Assembly (NCBI GenBank): GCA_900491605.1
Contig: UESW01001507.1
Coordinates: 417,917-481,916 of the forward strand
Direction: 5' to 3'
DNA length: 64,000 nucleotides
Source: Calamus simplicifolius
Taxonomy: Eukaryota > Streptophyta > Magnoliopsida > Arecales > Arecaceae
Positions within the stretch are counted from its first letter, which is position 1. Every line of letters begins with the position of its first letter. The position numbers and the translations under genes were made by a program. Below the pieces are notes generated by a model. It searched no databases, had not been told where the DNA came from, and saw only the letters and a program-made list of their open reading frames with translations. Shown here piece after piece: positions 9,903 to 20,741 of the stretch.

Positions 9903-12900
9903 ACCAAAGCAACCTAGGCTTCTTGAATAATGCAGAGATCTCATGCATTCACGCACACCATCAAGCAGATTACCAATTTGAGCATGCTAGACATCATTGT
10001 AACTGTTAGAAAGGTCAAGAAAACTATGTCAATTACCTATCCAATGAAACTGAGAGAAGGCAAAAGAAACCTACAATTGAGCAGAAGCCATTAGCAATCA
10101 GTTGAGAACAGGATCCTGCCAATCTATATCACCATATGGGATTTTTTTTTCCTTTTGAGGTCACCGGATTAGCAAGAAATCATATGACAAGTTCATATGT
10201 TGATTAGCATAAAAACCATCCCATACAAATGATACAACAAGAGTTCATGTTCCAATGAAAGACAATCTCAAACTCTACCTTCTTAGTACATTCTGGAAGA
10301 AAAAAATATTTCCTATGATGAAGAGGCAAATCAATCAATCCAAACATTTTGAAGGGTAGAAGTGAGAAAAAATTAGGATGCTTTTTTGTTGATTCTAAAA
10401 GGTACAATAGTTCCGATTTTAGAACATCTGGTACAAACCTGAGATTCCTAAGAAGCAGGCATTAGTTTTAGCATCCAAGATGTCAACCCGAAGCTTCAAA
10501 AACAACATGGAGGCAACTATCGTTTTACAAAAAACTGTCTGCAAAATATCCCAATTTTCCTCCCAATATGAAAAATCCTTGACAACAACAACAATAACAG
10601 CCAAGCCTTAATCCCAAACAAAATCCTTCAAAACAAAAACATTGACAAGAACCATAAATATCACTATCATCAGATACTGCCAGAGAACAAAAAAAACAAA
10701 AACAAAAACAAAACTTCACCACCCAATCCTCAAAAGATACAAAGGTATCAAGCTATAACATTTATCAATCGTGCAAAGAATATCACCAGCTTGTGGACAG
10801 GAAAGCAATCAAGATGCAAATTTATGTAAAAAGATCGAAGATGGCTCAACAAAGGTTTTTATTCATTTGCTGGCTGAACTTTAGGATTATGAGATTTTCT
10901 TTATTATTTTTAGCCACTCTTGTATGCGTGCTTTATGATTCAAGATTCTCTCTTTCATGGAGAGAAAGGGAGAGAGACCTACCTGTATTATAATTATCTG
11001 GGGCAAAATACTTAGGCATGCACACCCAAAGCTTGAACCCAGAACCTTCAGCTGCCACGCAGAGAGGTGTTACAATTGGGGCAAACCCCTATTCATGAGA
11101 TTCTATCTCAAGTTAAAATAATCTGCTGCGTTTTAGGAGGCATGACTCAATCCACACGTATCTTTCAGGTGCACAAGTAGCGACTTATTGATGGAAAAGT
11201 GTTATATTTTTTTGAGAAATAAGTTTAGCTAATTCCATAATTATTACTTTAATAGATGCTTTCCCTATTAGCTTAAGTGAGTCATTTGACATATTACTTG
11301 CTGAAACATGAGAACATCAGTTTTACCTCAGAAGTTGATAGATAGTGGTGATATACTTGGAAATCTTCAGATTAGAAGATTTAAATAAATAAATAGACAA
11401 ATTAGTAGCTCTTTTTAGGATTAGAAGTAGTAAGATACAAGGACTTCGCTAGAAGGTTGTGACCATATCACTATATCATGTATCTTCCAAAAAAAATTTC
11501 GCTTGTATTCAATATACATGCTTGAGATGATCATAGCCCATAACAATTTAAGTTTATATCAAGCACCACATCAATAAGCAAATTTTAGAAGGTTGTCAAT
11601 GCGCAACAATAAGCTCCAAGACAAAGCCCCCAAAGATACAATTAAGAATAGAGCATTCTTGCCAAAGAAAGGGGAGAAAGAAAAAGAAGTTCACCGTCAC
11701 ACAACATCCTAATAAAATGCATGAAAATATCATACATTATCCAATAGCATATTCCTTAATTGAGACCCTCAGATATGGACCTTACCTAGTCAGACCTATG
11801 AAACTCTGGGTCAAGCATGGGCCCAAAATGATAACCAAAAGCTTTTCAAGTATAGGGTTGGCTCTACCAAAATTGTACCCCACCTAGACCAAACCTGACT
11901 CAGTCATATACGAGATAATAGTCTAAGGCTGACTTTTATGGACAAGACCCAAACCTGATACTGATAGTTCAACTAGAACATAGTATATAGCATGTACGGG
12001 TGTACCATTTACATTTCTTAAAAAAATAGTGAAAAATACTTTGAAGCTACATGATGACGGTATTATTTTGAAGCATGAAGGGAACTGAACCTGTCATATA
12101 TTGGTCCCCAATTAAGGGCTTGAACATGTACCCATTCTGTAATCAATCCAAGCCTGATGAGTTCTGAGGATGTAAGGATTTTAAGAAACCTTGATTTGAC
12201 CAATAGACCCAATGGGCTTTATAAAAATCTCTCCTATGTGACCTGATTTGACTTTGATGAATATGGTTGGATCAAACTTTGATCATGAACCCTCTAATGA
12301 TTCCCACCCAGGTTGGCAAGTGGGAGGGAGATACCTGGATTCAAGCTGACCTAACAGCACCCATAACATTAATATCTTCTAATCGTCAAAGGAAGATATA
12401 TTTAAGGGTTATTTTTCAAATTGGGTGTGCCTATATACAAGAGATGGCAGTCTGGATTCGGGTTTTGGAATGGATCCATAAAGTGGGGACTGCATGATAA
12501 AGTTATATAAGATTTTTGTTGCTTGGGATAGCTAGTCATGAACAGTGTCTCATTATAAGCTTTGGTTTTTTTTAGGGCTTATTATAAATTGGATTTCTTT
12601 CTAAAGTTTTATAGGAGGCCAATGGGCATAGAGAAGAGGAAACTACAGTTCTAGGATACCATGGATTTTTTTCAGGACTTCTCAAGTTACTAGGCTTAGG
12701 TTTGGTAATTATTTCATGGCTTGAACGAGCAGATCCACCAAAAATCCTATCTAAGTTTAGAACTTCAGACAATATTTTCTATGATCTTATAAGTGATTTG
12801 AACAAATTTCTCCTTCGCTTATGAAGGGCATGGTATATCTTAAGTGATTAAACAACACCATGGTTGCTTTCTGGGAGTTGTAAGCTGCAGTCGGATGATG

Positions 12901-13591
12901 ATTCCTTCTTTATTTTAGCTCTGCGCAAGCCATTGACTTCAAGAACTAAGGATAACGATATGAACAATTTAGAATAGAAGAAAAGCAAGCATCTGGATAT
13001 ACTTAATTTTGGCTATAATGCTGTTCAAGATAAAGAGAGGAACTGAGGTCTGACTCTGTAATGTGAGTTCATTAGCTTTAAAAAAAAACAAACATGGATC
13101 TAGTTACATTTATTGGAAGACAAGGTTATATAAAAATGTTTCGGAACTCATCAGCTCATGGTTAAGCAAAGCATTAAAGGTATACAATGACCATAATTGT
13201 CAGAAAAAAATTGACATATTCTATAGAATGATTGGCTTTAAAACCAAAAGGAGATGAGTCTAAGTCCTTCCTTACAAGATTCTCCAAGAGTTTCAAGCTG
13301 AGAGGATTGAGAGAGGGGTAATCATGATATATCGCAAATGGATAATGATGATGGCAATATTATCTGTCATCCAACAGAAATTCCATGTCCTGTTATTATG
13401 GTAGAGTAGGGTTTTCCATACTTCAGTAATGCATAATCTCAAATGGCTAAGGGAATGATGCTTAGTTTCTTATGCATCTGAAATTCTTCTTTCCTGTCTC
13501 TTTGCATTCTCTCTGTAAAATTGATGACACAACATCCAATAAATTGATATTAAAGTAATATACAGAAACAATGAGAGAAAAGGAGACTTAC
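9903..13591. other. Gene-poor stretch, possible long last intron or 3' flank of SFT2 gene
   Basis: I find no conserved coding block on either strand. The DNA is AT-rich and has several poly-A/T and CT runs. A search by eye for a last SFT2 exon, beginning with G completing the split tryptophan codon followed by a YSLSYIPFAR-like block, was negative. If the gene is complete, its last exon must lie to the left of the copia element or outside the window. Confidence 0.5.
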
Positions 13592-15386
13592 CAAATAAGG
13601 GCAAAAGTTTCACTTATAATTGCAAGCAGTGCCAACACCTTGCTATGAATCTGCACAGCATAACAACAGAAAGCACAAGAAGTGTCAAGTTGTGGTCCAT
13701 ATGCTTGTGCAAGAACAATTAAAGGATAAAGATATGATGTGTTAGTTAATTTCTGGCATCAAACTTACCCAAAGAGCACAAATAAGGGCCAGAATGACAC
13801 ATCCAATGTAAATCGCTGTTGCATAAACACGAACTGGATCAAGCATCATTCTTACCTGTTGTGCTGGTCCAATCAGGAAGGCTGTGCTGCCACATAAAGG
13901 CTCAATTTACCAAAATGAGATTTTCAGAAAACTGAATAATGATGAAAGGAGGAAGACTGAAAGTACATGAAAAAAGAGCTTTTCAACAGGAAAAAGAGGA
14001 GCTAATAAGTGCTTGTGAAAAAGAACAAGAGTTCCTATAAAATTAAACAGTATGTTTTCATTGAAAGTCTTTATTAGCAAGACTCAGATTGCTAGGAAAA
14101 ATATTCATAAGGTTTAGAAGAGGATGTTCATTGTCAATGATAGAAATCAAGTTCAGATGCATTGTTGCCTCGCAAGGTCAATTAGAACTCTAAAAACTCA
14201 CCTTCCTACAGCCAATATGTTTCCAAAGGTGAACATCACTGCAAATTTGATAGGTTTGGAGAAGACAATAAGTGACTGCAAAGGAAAGAGGGAACAGATA
14301 ATTAGCACCACAAACCAAAGACTGTAGCGTGTGTCTGCATGTGTATCCTTAGAAGCATAAAAGCATTTTTGGTTCTTTTTCTTCTATTTCAATGCTGACC
14401 CTAGATCATTTTATAACCATAAAGCGAGGACTTCTGGCATATCTATACTTCAAATTACTCCATCTTATTTTCTATTCTTGTCTGCACAATACATAGCATT
14501 CCCCAATGGAAAGGTTGTTACCTAATGGCAAAACCTCAGAAAATCTGCTTGTAAAATGTGAAAAGAAAGACACACACCCCACCAAAAAGAAACTGCAAAC
14601 ACGTGCGTATGCACACACAGCACATTTCAACATTTCAGGACATTCTAAAGTAAAATCTATGGACTTATTTTGAAATCCGATCTCAATAATCGTTATGTAG
14701 AATGAGTGCTGTATAGCATGATAAATCACAGGGATAAGCAGATAGAAAACATGAACAAATTTCATATAGTTTTAAGTAGAAGGTAAATACAACTGCTACA
14801 ATGGAAATGAACATTTAACTTTTATGTTGCGTTGCATGAATAAGTTGAATGACAAAGTCGAACCCAGGAAGTTTTCATATTTGAACAAAAAAATAAAATA
14901 AAATAAATAAAACATAATGCGTGAAAAAATCTAACCATACGTTCTACTAGTCCGTGAACTGGAAATAAAATCCATGGCAACGCAGCATTCATGGCACACA
15001 TAAACAAATAAATCTCAGGAACACTAAGCTTTCTCATCCTAGAATTTATTGGGAAACAGGCATTATCATGAAACAAATTTCGCAGCTGGATTGATCAGCA
15101 AATTAAAAAGTTAGGTTTACTCGATACCAAGAGCATACAAGCCAAACCAGCAACCAGACACGCCGCGAATCCGTAGAGTCTCTGCTCAGAACCAGCGAAA
15201 CGAATCAAAACTTCAACTAAATTGAAACGAGAAAAATCGAAGAAATTTCCGTGTTTCCCATGGGGAAGGGAGGAGGACCTGGAGGGGAGATAAGGAGCAA
15301 GGACCGACGGATTCGCCCAAAAAGTCCTCCTCCTGTTCCTCGTCCCCTCCGAGAAGAGACCGGTGGATCCCCTTGATCCGCTCCAT
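13592..15386 (-). CDS. SFT2-type vesicle transport protein, five of probably six exons
   Basis: SFT2 proteins are small four-helix Golgi membrane proteins that act with GOT1-like proteins in transport-vesicle fusion. Exons on the minus strand: 15279-15386 (36 codons, ATG at 15386-15384), 15128-15181, 14202-14275, 13769-13886 and 13592-13650. All four introns have GT..AG ends and exon phases agree. The protein starts MERIKGIHRS, has an acidic region with DEEQEEDFLGE and then PCSLSPLQ. The conserved membrane core includes RLYGFAACLVAGLACMLL, KPIKFAVMFTFGNILAVGS, TAFLIGPAQQVRMMLDPVRV and IHSKVLALLAI. It ends within a split tryptophan codon at 13592. The usual last exon (about 25 residues, with YSLSYIPFAR) was not found, so the gene is either completed across the copia insertion or truncated. 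The start was chosen because the long minus-strand open frame beginning at 15529 reads through the first intron and does not match the family. Confidence 0.9.
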
Positions 15387-15604
15387 CCACCAGAGTATCG
15401 ATCGAAGAGAGGATGAGTGGGAGAGTGATCATTCCACCGCCTCCCCCTGATTAACGGGAGAGAGAGAGCGGGCAAGCGGCGCGAGGCTTCCCCACGCGGC
15501 CTGCCCATCGTTTTGCCCCGTTTAGCCATCGGTGGTCTGCTGTGCCGCCGGTGGTGGCGGCAATCGTGCTTCCTGGGTAGACTCCAGAATGTACCTGCCT
15601 ATGG

Positions 15605-15610
15605 CACGTG
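15605..15610. promoter_or_regulatory. G-box core upstream of SFT2 gene
   Basis: CACGTG lies about 220 bases upstream of the SFT2 start codon. G-boxes bind bZIP and bHLH factors. A six-base palindrome is easily found by chance and no clear TATA box was identified, so this is only a candidate. Confidence 0.25.
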
Positions 15611-15848
15611 CGAGGCAGGTGAGTGAATTTTTCCTTCCAACTTAATTAATCCAACCATAACGGTTGAGAATTTTAGGTTCGATCACTGCATCGTATCTTA
15701 GAACTAATTCAGAATAGCTGAAATTAAATTAATTCAGTTTTAATTACAAGATAGATTTTTTTTTTTTGCTTAATATATATTCAATATATAATAATTATTT
15801 TTAAATTATATTTAATATAAAAATATTTATATCAACCTAGTTCTAAAT

Positions 15849-15930
15849 AGAGGAGAGTAAAGGAAGTAGATCCATGTAGCCTACCTTATATAGTTAGGAA
15901 AAGATTTAGATTAGTTGAATTGAATTGAGT
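15849..15930 (+). repeat. Retroposon 3'-tail relic
   Basis: The segment contains GATCCATGTAGCC, then a diverged CTACCTTATATAGTTAGG, and ends in repeats of TTGAAT/TTGAG. The same order (CATGTAGC, GACCCCATTTAGTTGG, TTGAG repeats) occurs at 23310-23362. This matches a 3' end common to plant LINE/SINE retroposons. No target duplication was found here, so this is a decayed, 5'-truncated copy. Confidence 0.5.
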
Positions 15931-15939
15931 ATAAAAAAT

Positions 15940-16890
15940 ATAATATTTATTAATTAATTTAATAATTAAAAATTTTAATAAAAATAATAAATAATTAAAG
16001 TACATCTTCTATGGTGGTTTGCCCTTGGAATTATATATATACTAATTTGCTCAAAAGTATCTCCATTGTACTCTTTTAGATAAAATTACAATCTATTACT
16101 ATTGAGCATAGGAAACAAAATCACAATCAATTAGTAAATATTTTTTTGATATATTTCCCTCAACAACAAAAGCATGAGGTGCAATTAAAAAGGTACAATT
16201 TCAAGCGCCTTAAAAGCAAGATTTGAGATGTTTTGCAAAAATAATCAACTAAACAAATTAACACAAAACTTTATAATGGAAAGAGAAGCTACTGAAGATG
16301 AAGTAAACATTATAAAACATTCGGCATGAGAGCTTGTTATTGCCTTTGAAGTGGACTTTGAAACAAGTTTAGTTTAATTATTTTTAAATAAATTATTTTT
16401 AATTATCTAATATTTAGCACTTTTAGTTTAATTATATATATATACCTATTTGACTATGCACTAAAGTAAAAACATACCTTTAAAGCAAAAAAGAAATAGA
16501 TAAATTAACACGCAATGGTAACAAAATTTCTAACTAGTTACTTGATATGATAAGCACATACTAGGTCTCTTTAAACAGTTTAGTTTGTTATTCGATAAGT
16601 TATTTTTTCAAACACTTATATTAAGAAAATGCCAAATAATCATGTGGTGACCATAAAATTATCATGCTAAAACTTTACATATATTAAACAAATCCATATC
16701 TCTTCTAAAAGATGAAGCAATCAACATAAAATATTTAGCGCTAGGCACGTAAGCTTATCGGTGCCTTGCCATGAACTTGAAAATGAGTCTAGTTTAATTA
16801 TTTTCAAATAATTTATTTTTAATTATCAACAATCTAGTTCTTTTAGTTTAATGACATTTTCCCCATTGACCATCGAAAAAATTAAAAACA
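15940..16890. other. AT-rich intergenic DNA with a diverged direct repeat
   Basis: No gene is visible. About 165 bases at 16315-16482 recur in diverged form at 16735-16895. Both copies contain AGTTTAATTATTTT, AATTATTTTTAATTATC and CTTTTAGTTTAAT, and both end in AAAACATACCT. The 420-bp spacing suggests an old tandem duplication. Confidence 0.55.
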
Positions 16891-17239
16891 TACCTGATGT
16901 GGCTGATCACTTTCCTTGGGCGGTTGTATAACACTTTGCGCAATTTTCAGAACCAGATGAGTTGATAGTTCGTTTCCGATGTCGGCCCTTGGCTTCGGCT
17001 TCGGCCTCACCCTCGCCCCGGCCCTTGGCTTCGGCCTCGACCTATGGCTTCGGCCTCACCCATGCCTCGGTCCCTGGCTTCGGTCTCGCCCTCGCCTTGG
17101 CCCCTAGCTTCGGCCTCGCCCTCGCCTCGGCCCCTAGCTTTTGCCTGGCCCCTAGCTTCGGCCTCAACCTCGGTGCTCTACATTGCATGTTTTCATAGTA
17201 TAGCGAAGCCAATCTCGATACCAGACCCAGGAATTTGAG
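16890..17239 (+). mobile_element. Tat-like gypsy element, 3' internal end with minisatellite
   Basis: From about 16975 to 17170 a short repeat based on GGCTTCGGCCTCGCC recurs. It corresponds to the complement of the GGCCGGAGCCAAAGGCC minisatellite next to the 3' LTR of the element at 49233-54449. A CATGTTTTCATAGTATAGCG linker follows, then a purine-rich AGGAATTTGAGG directly before the LTR. The open frames here are repeat artefacts. Confidence 0.6.
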
Positions 17240-17658
17240 GCACCAACTGCCGCATATCTCACTCATCTGTTTCACCGAGATCACATGCGGTTACCCGCAT
17301 ATTACGCAATCATCGGTATCTACGGTGCATGCTTAACAACTACGCACCCGCCAGCCGCCTGCAAGGCCAATCCTAACAGAATGGGATACGACAGCTACTC
17401 AACAAAGGGTAAAAGGGACACCCGAACAGGTACATAAGGACCCCTGACTCACAATGAGGGGGGGACTGAATCTCTACTCTCTCATTAAACACTCCTATTC
17501 TACCAGCCACTGACTTGAGCATCGGAGGGTCCTCGCCGGAACTACCGGTCCAAGACTTTTTGTAGGTTCCCGGAGGAAGAAGGTGCTCCCTCGACACTTC
17601 CGACGACCTATGGGGATCTCACCCATCGGCACTCACTGCAAGTGATTTGGCAGCAACA
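17240..17658 (+). repeat. LTR of Tat-like gypsy element
   Basis: It aligns along its length, in opposite orientation, with the LTRs at 49233-49646 and 54047-54449. Shared blocks are CTGAATCTCTACTCT, CACTGACTTGAGCATCGGAGG, ACTACCGGTCCAAGAC and the end GTGATTTGGCAGCAACA. It is more diverged than those two are from each other. The start is set by alignment and is good to about 10 bases. Confidence 0.75.
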
Positions 17659-18638
17659 GATTGGCGCGCCAAGAAGGGGCGATCAGCAATGCTGGTTTGC
17701 ATATCCTCATCCCTTTTTATCAAGATGGTGGATCATGAAGATGGTGATGACAAGAATCCTGAAGCTTTCACCAGTTGCGCTGGGGGGCACCGTCAATAAG
17801 CTGAGCAAAAGCTTCGGAGGCAACATCTCATGACCATGCAACCACGAGCAAAAGCTTCCACTCGCTCTTTGGCCACTGTTCAGGCCAGCCGTCCTTCATC
17901 CTGCCAAGAATCTCCCCAGCAAGAGGTCCACCACCATCAAGCTCATCAACAATTTAAAGCTCAGAGAGCCATCACTCGCCGCTCACGCAGCCTTCTCTCA
18001 TACGGACGACGACACAGAGGGAGGCCCAAGTAAGGGCAGCGGTACCTCCACTCCAACCAACTTGATTCCCTGGGTGGCAAACCACCAGCGAGAGCGCTCA
18101 AGTCCGCAGAAGGAAAATAAGGGTGCTGCAAGAGCTAAGTACGCTGCACTTAAGACTATTTCTTTCATTGATACTTAAAAATGTCACGCAGGAGGATCGA
18201 CTCTCAAGACCAACCTCGCGTTAGCGTCACCAAAGCCCGAGGCCAGCTCGGCACTAAGCCTGGCTCCGTGTCGGCAATCCAAGCCCGAGTCTCCCCTCGG
18301 CACTCAAGCTCGACTCCGTGTCAACAATCAAGCCCGACTCAACATCGGCACCGGAAGCCTGACTCTGCGTTGGCACTCCAAGCCCGAGTCTCCCCTCGGC
18401 ACCTAAGCCCGACTCCGCGTTGGCACTCAAGCCCGACTCTGCGTCGGCACCTAAGCTCGACTCCGCGTTGGCACTCAAGCCCGACTCAGCGTCGGCATCG
18501 GAAGCCTGACTCCACGTCGATACCTTAAGCCCGAGTCTCCTCTCGGCACTCAAGCTCGACTCCACATCAGCACTCAAGCTCGACTCAGCGTCGACACCGG
18601 AAGCCCGACTCTGCATTGGCACTCCAAGCCCGAGTCTC
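17659..18638 (+). mobile_element. Tat-like gypsy internal region, 5' part, truncated
   Basis: The region starts GATTGGCGCGCCAAGAAGG (a TTGGCGCGCCAA palindrome), exactly like the position after the LTR of the 49-54 kb element. At 17741 a frame beginning MVMTRILKLSPVALGGT resembles that element's gag start, MVVTRMPKVLTNHAGGH. At 18050-18180 it matches the complement of 51955-52095. A minisatellite follows at about 18240-18637, based on AAGCCCGACTCTGCGTCGGC. The copy is cut off at 18638 by a SIRE-type LTR and lacks most of the middle of its relative. Confidence 0.65.
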
Positions 18639-20731
18639 TGTTGGCCCAGATGGCAACCCAAGAGGGGGGTGAATTGGGTTCTTAAAAATTTAAGACTTTT
18701 TAACTTTAATTGATTAGTTAGCAAGATGTGCAAGTGAGAGGCTAACTAAAAGCAATGCACAAGCAAATAAAGAGAGATAGAGAAAGAGAAAATATGGCAC
18801 GGCAAACACAAGATAATTTTATAGTGGTTCGGTGCAATCAACACCTACGTCCACTCCCAAGATTCACTTGGGTCCACACTATAATCTCTCTAGATTACAG
18901 CCGAGTTGTTTTCCAAGCTCACAACTCAAACTTGTTGTTTTACCGGGTGCACAACGAACCCAGCTGGTTTTAACTCGGGCTTACCAGCACAAAACCCTAC
19001 ACGTTGTTTTTCACGGGCTCACAACTAACCCAACACAAGCACTCCGGCTTGCAACGAGGTATACCAACCTCCACTGATTCAATCCACTGATTGAATCAGC
19101 AAACAATAGAATAAAGTGTTTGAACAATAATGTGCTCCCCTTGAGCAAATATACAAATGAAGTACAAAATAATATAGGGTTAGAAAAGCCTGATAGTATT
19201 GCAGATGGTAGATGGCTTGGGCTTTCTTCCTTCTTCTCTTTAACTCCTCTTGAAGTGTTGAATCACGCCTCAGCAAGATTCTTGACCGTTGAAGACTTTG
19301 GAGTTGAGATGAAGCTTTTTCCTCTTTTGAAAATCCTCCGATTTGACCTTTGAAATGCTTGGATTTTCTTTTGACTCTTGTGGATTGATGAAAGGAGCAG
19401 ACGAAACTTCTCTTGGATTTCACTCCTTTTGAATCACTCTCCTTTGAGCTAGATGATTTTTCCAATATGCTCTGTTTTTCCCTCTTTTCAAAAGATATTC
19501 TTTTCTCTCTTTTTGATTTTCTCTGTTGTTTTGATTTGAAAAGAGCTTCTCTATTTATAGAATCTGCAAAAATATATCCGTTAGAGACAAGGAAAAATAG
19601 CCGTTATTCAAAAATCTTACCGTTGGGGCTGATGTGTCATCGTTAAAAATCGCGCCCAGATTTCGCGGAGTCGACTCGAGCTTTGTGGGAGTCGGCTCGA
19701 AGTCGATTACTAAAAATAGAAACATTTTAAGCATTGAAGGGTCGACTCGCGAAACTAAAGTGTCGGCTCCTGAAAGTCGGGAGTCGACTCGAGGAAAATG
19801 GGGAGTCGACTCGAGAAGTGCTCAAAAAATGGGTTCTGTTGTTTGAGCGGAGTCGGCTCGCACAGACAGGAGTCGGCTCGCAAGAAGTCAGGGGTCGACT
19901 CTTGAAAACCAAGGGTCGACTCGAGAAAATCAGATTTTGGGGAGTCGACTCGGAAACCCTTGAGTCGGCTCGGGAGCGATACAAAAATCAGAAAAATGTT
20001 CTGATAGACTTTAAAACTTGTCCCAATTAAATTTAAAATATAAATTTGACTTGAATACATTAAATATGACGTTTATCATGGATTCAAGACATGTTTCAAG
20101 AATTCATCGATTGAATTATAATGTGTAAAAATTCCTTTTTGAAATCTTTTAAGCATAGAACTTGAAACTCCTTTTTCTAATAGATTCAAAACTCATTTGA
20201 TATAACCATTGATAGTTCATTCCTTTCAATTTGAATAAGCTCAAGGTTTTTGATAAATAAACACATTGTATTCTTTAAGGTACTCATGGCTTTTGGAAAT
20301 CATCAAAATCAATAAAGTTGGGGCAATTATGTTTCAATAATTTCTCAACAATCTCCCCCTTTTTGATGATGACAAAAACATTGAGTATATGCATTATAAA
20401 ATTGAAAAAATTTGTGATTCCAAAATCAACTATTGTGTTCATGGAAAGGCTCCCCCTCAATGAGGTAGCTCCCCCTATGAACCTTAATTTTATAAATCAT
20501 TCAAAATTTTTCAAAATCAGAAACTTAAGCATTTTCTTTATGAAATTCAATTTATCTCTTCCCCTTATGCTCTTCCTCTTTCAAAATTAAACTTTGATTG
20601 AATTGAAGGCAAGGCATATACGATTGAATAAAAACTCTCCCCCTTTTTTGTAATCAACAAAAAGGTTAGGAAGTTTAATATCAATAACATTCTTTATCTT
20701 TTTCTATTTAACTTATCAATTGAAGATAATC
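18639..20731 (+). repeat. SIRE-type copia 5' LTR, incomplete
   Basis: It begins TGTTGGCCCAGATGGCAACC followed by an AAGAGGGGGGTGAATTGGG segment, a start typical of SIRE-lineage copia LTRs. The AATCTCCCCCTTTTTGATGA segment near 20350 is also typical. It contains AT-rich DNA and the GAGTCGACTC repeats at 19660-19975. No primer site or clear CA end is present before the unresolved base at 20732, so its 3' boundary is unknown. Confidence 0.75.
19660..19975. repeat. GAGTCGACTC palindrome cluster in the SIRE LTR
   Basis: About a dozen copies of the ten-base palindrome GAGTCGACTC or its one-base variant GAGTCGGCTC occur in about 315 bases, at irregular spacing, often followed by GAGAA or GAAA. Each is a potential small hairpin. 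The overlapping open frames on both strands are products of the palindromes. Confidence 0.85.
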
Positions 20732-20732
20732 N
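20732..20732. other. Unresolved base (N) at an LTR-pol junction
   Basis: The only non-ACGT base noticed in the window sits where SIRE LTR sequence changes directly to mid-pol sequence and the whole gag-protease region is absent. This position fits a closed or mis-sized assembly gap as well as a biological deletion. Confidence 0.8.
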
Positions 20733-20741
20733 CCCATATAC

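Noticed and set aside
10935..11110. tRNA-derived SINE on the minus strand (GGTTCTGGGTTCAAGC B-box-like word)
   Set aside because: I could not find a convincing A box, tail or target duplication, so one motif alone is not enough.
15095..15529. Single 144-codon minus-strand gene start for the SFT2 protein
   Set aside because: It reads through an intron with good GT..AG ends. The spliced model (ATG at 15386) gives the family's PCSLSPLQ-RLYGF junction and correct phases.
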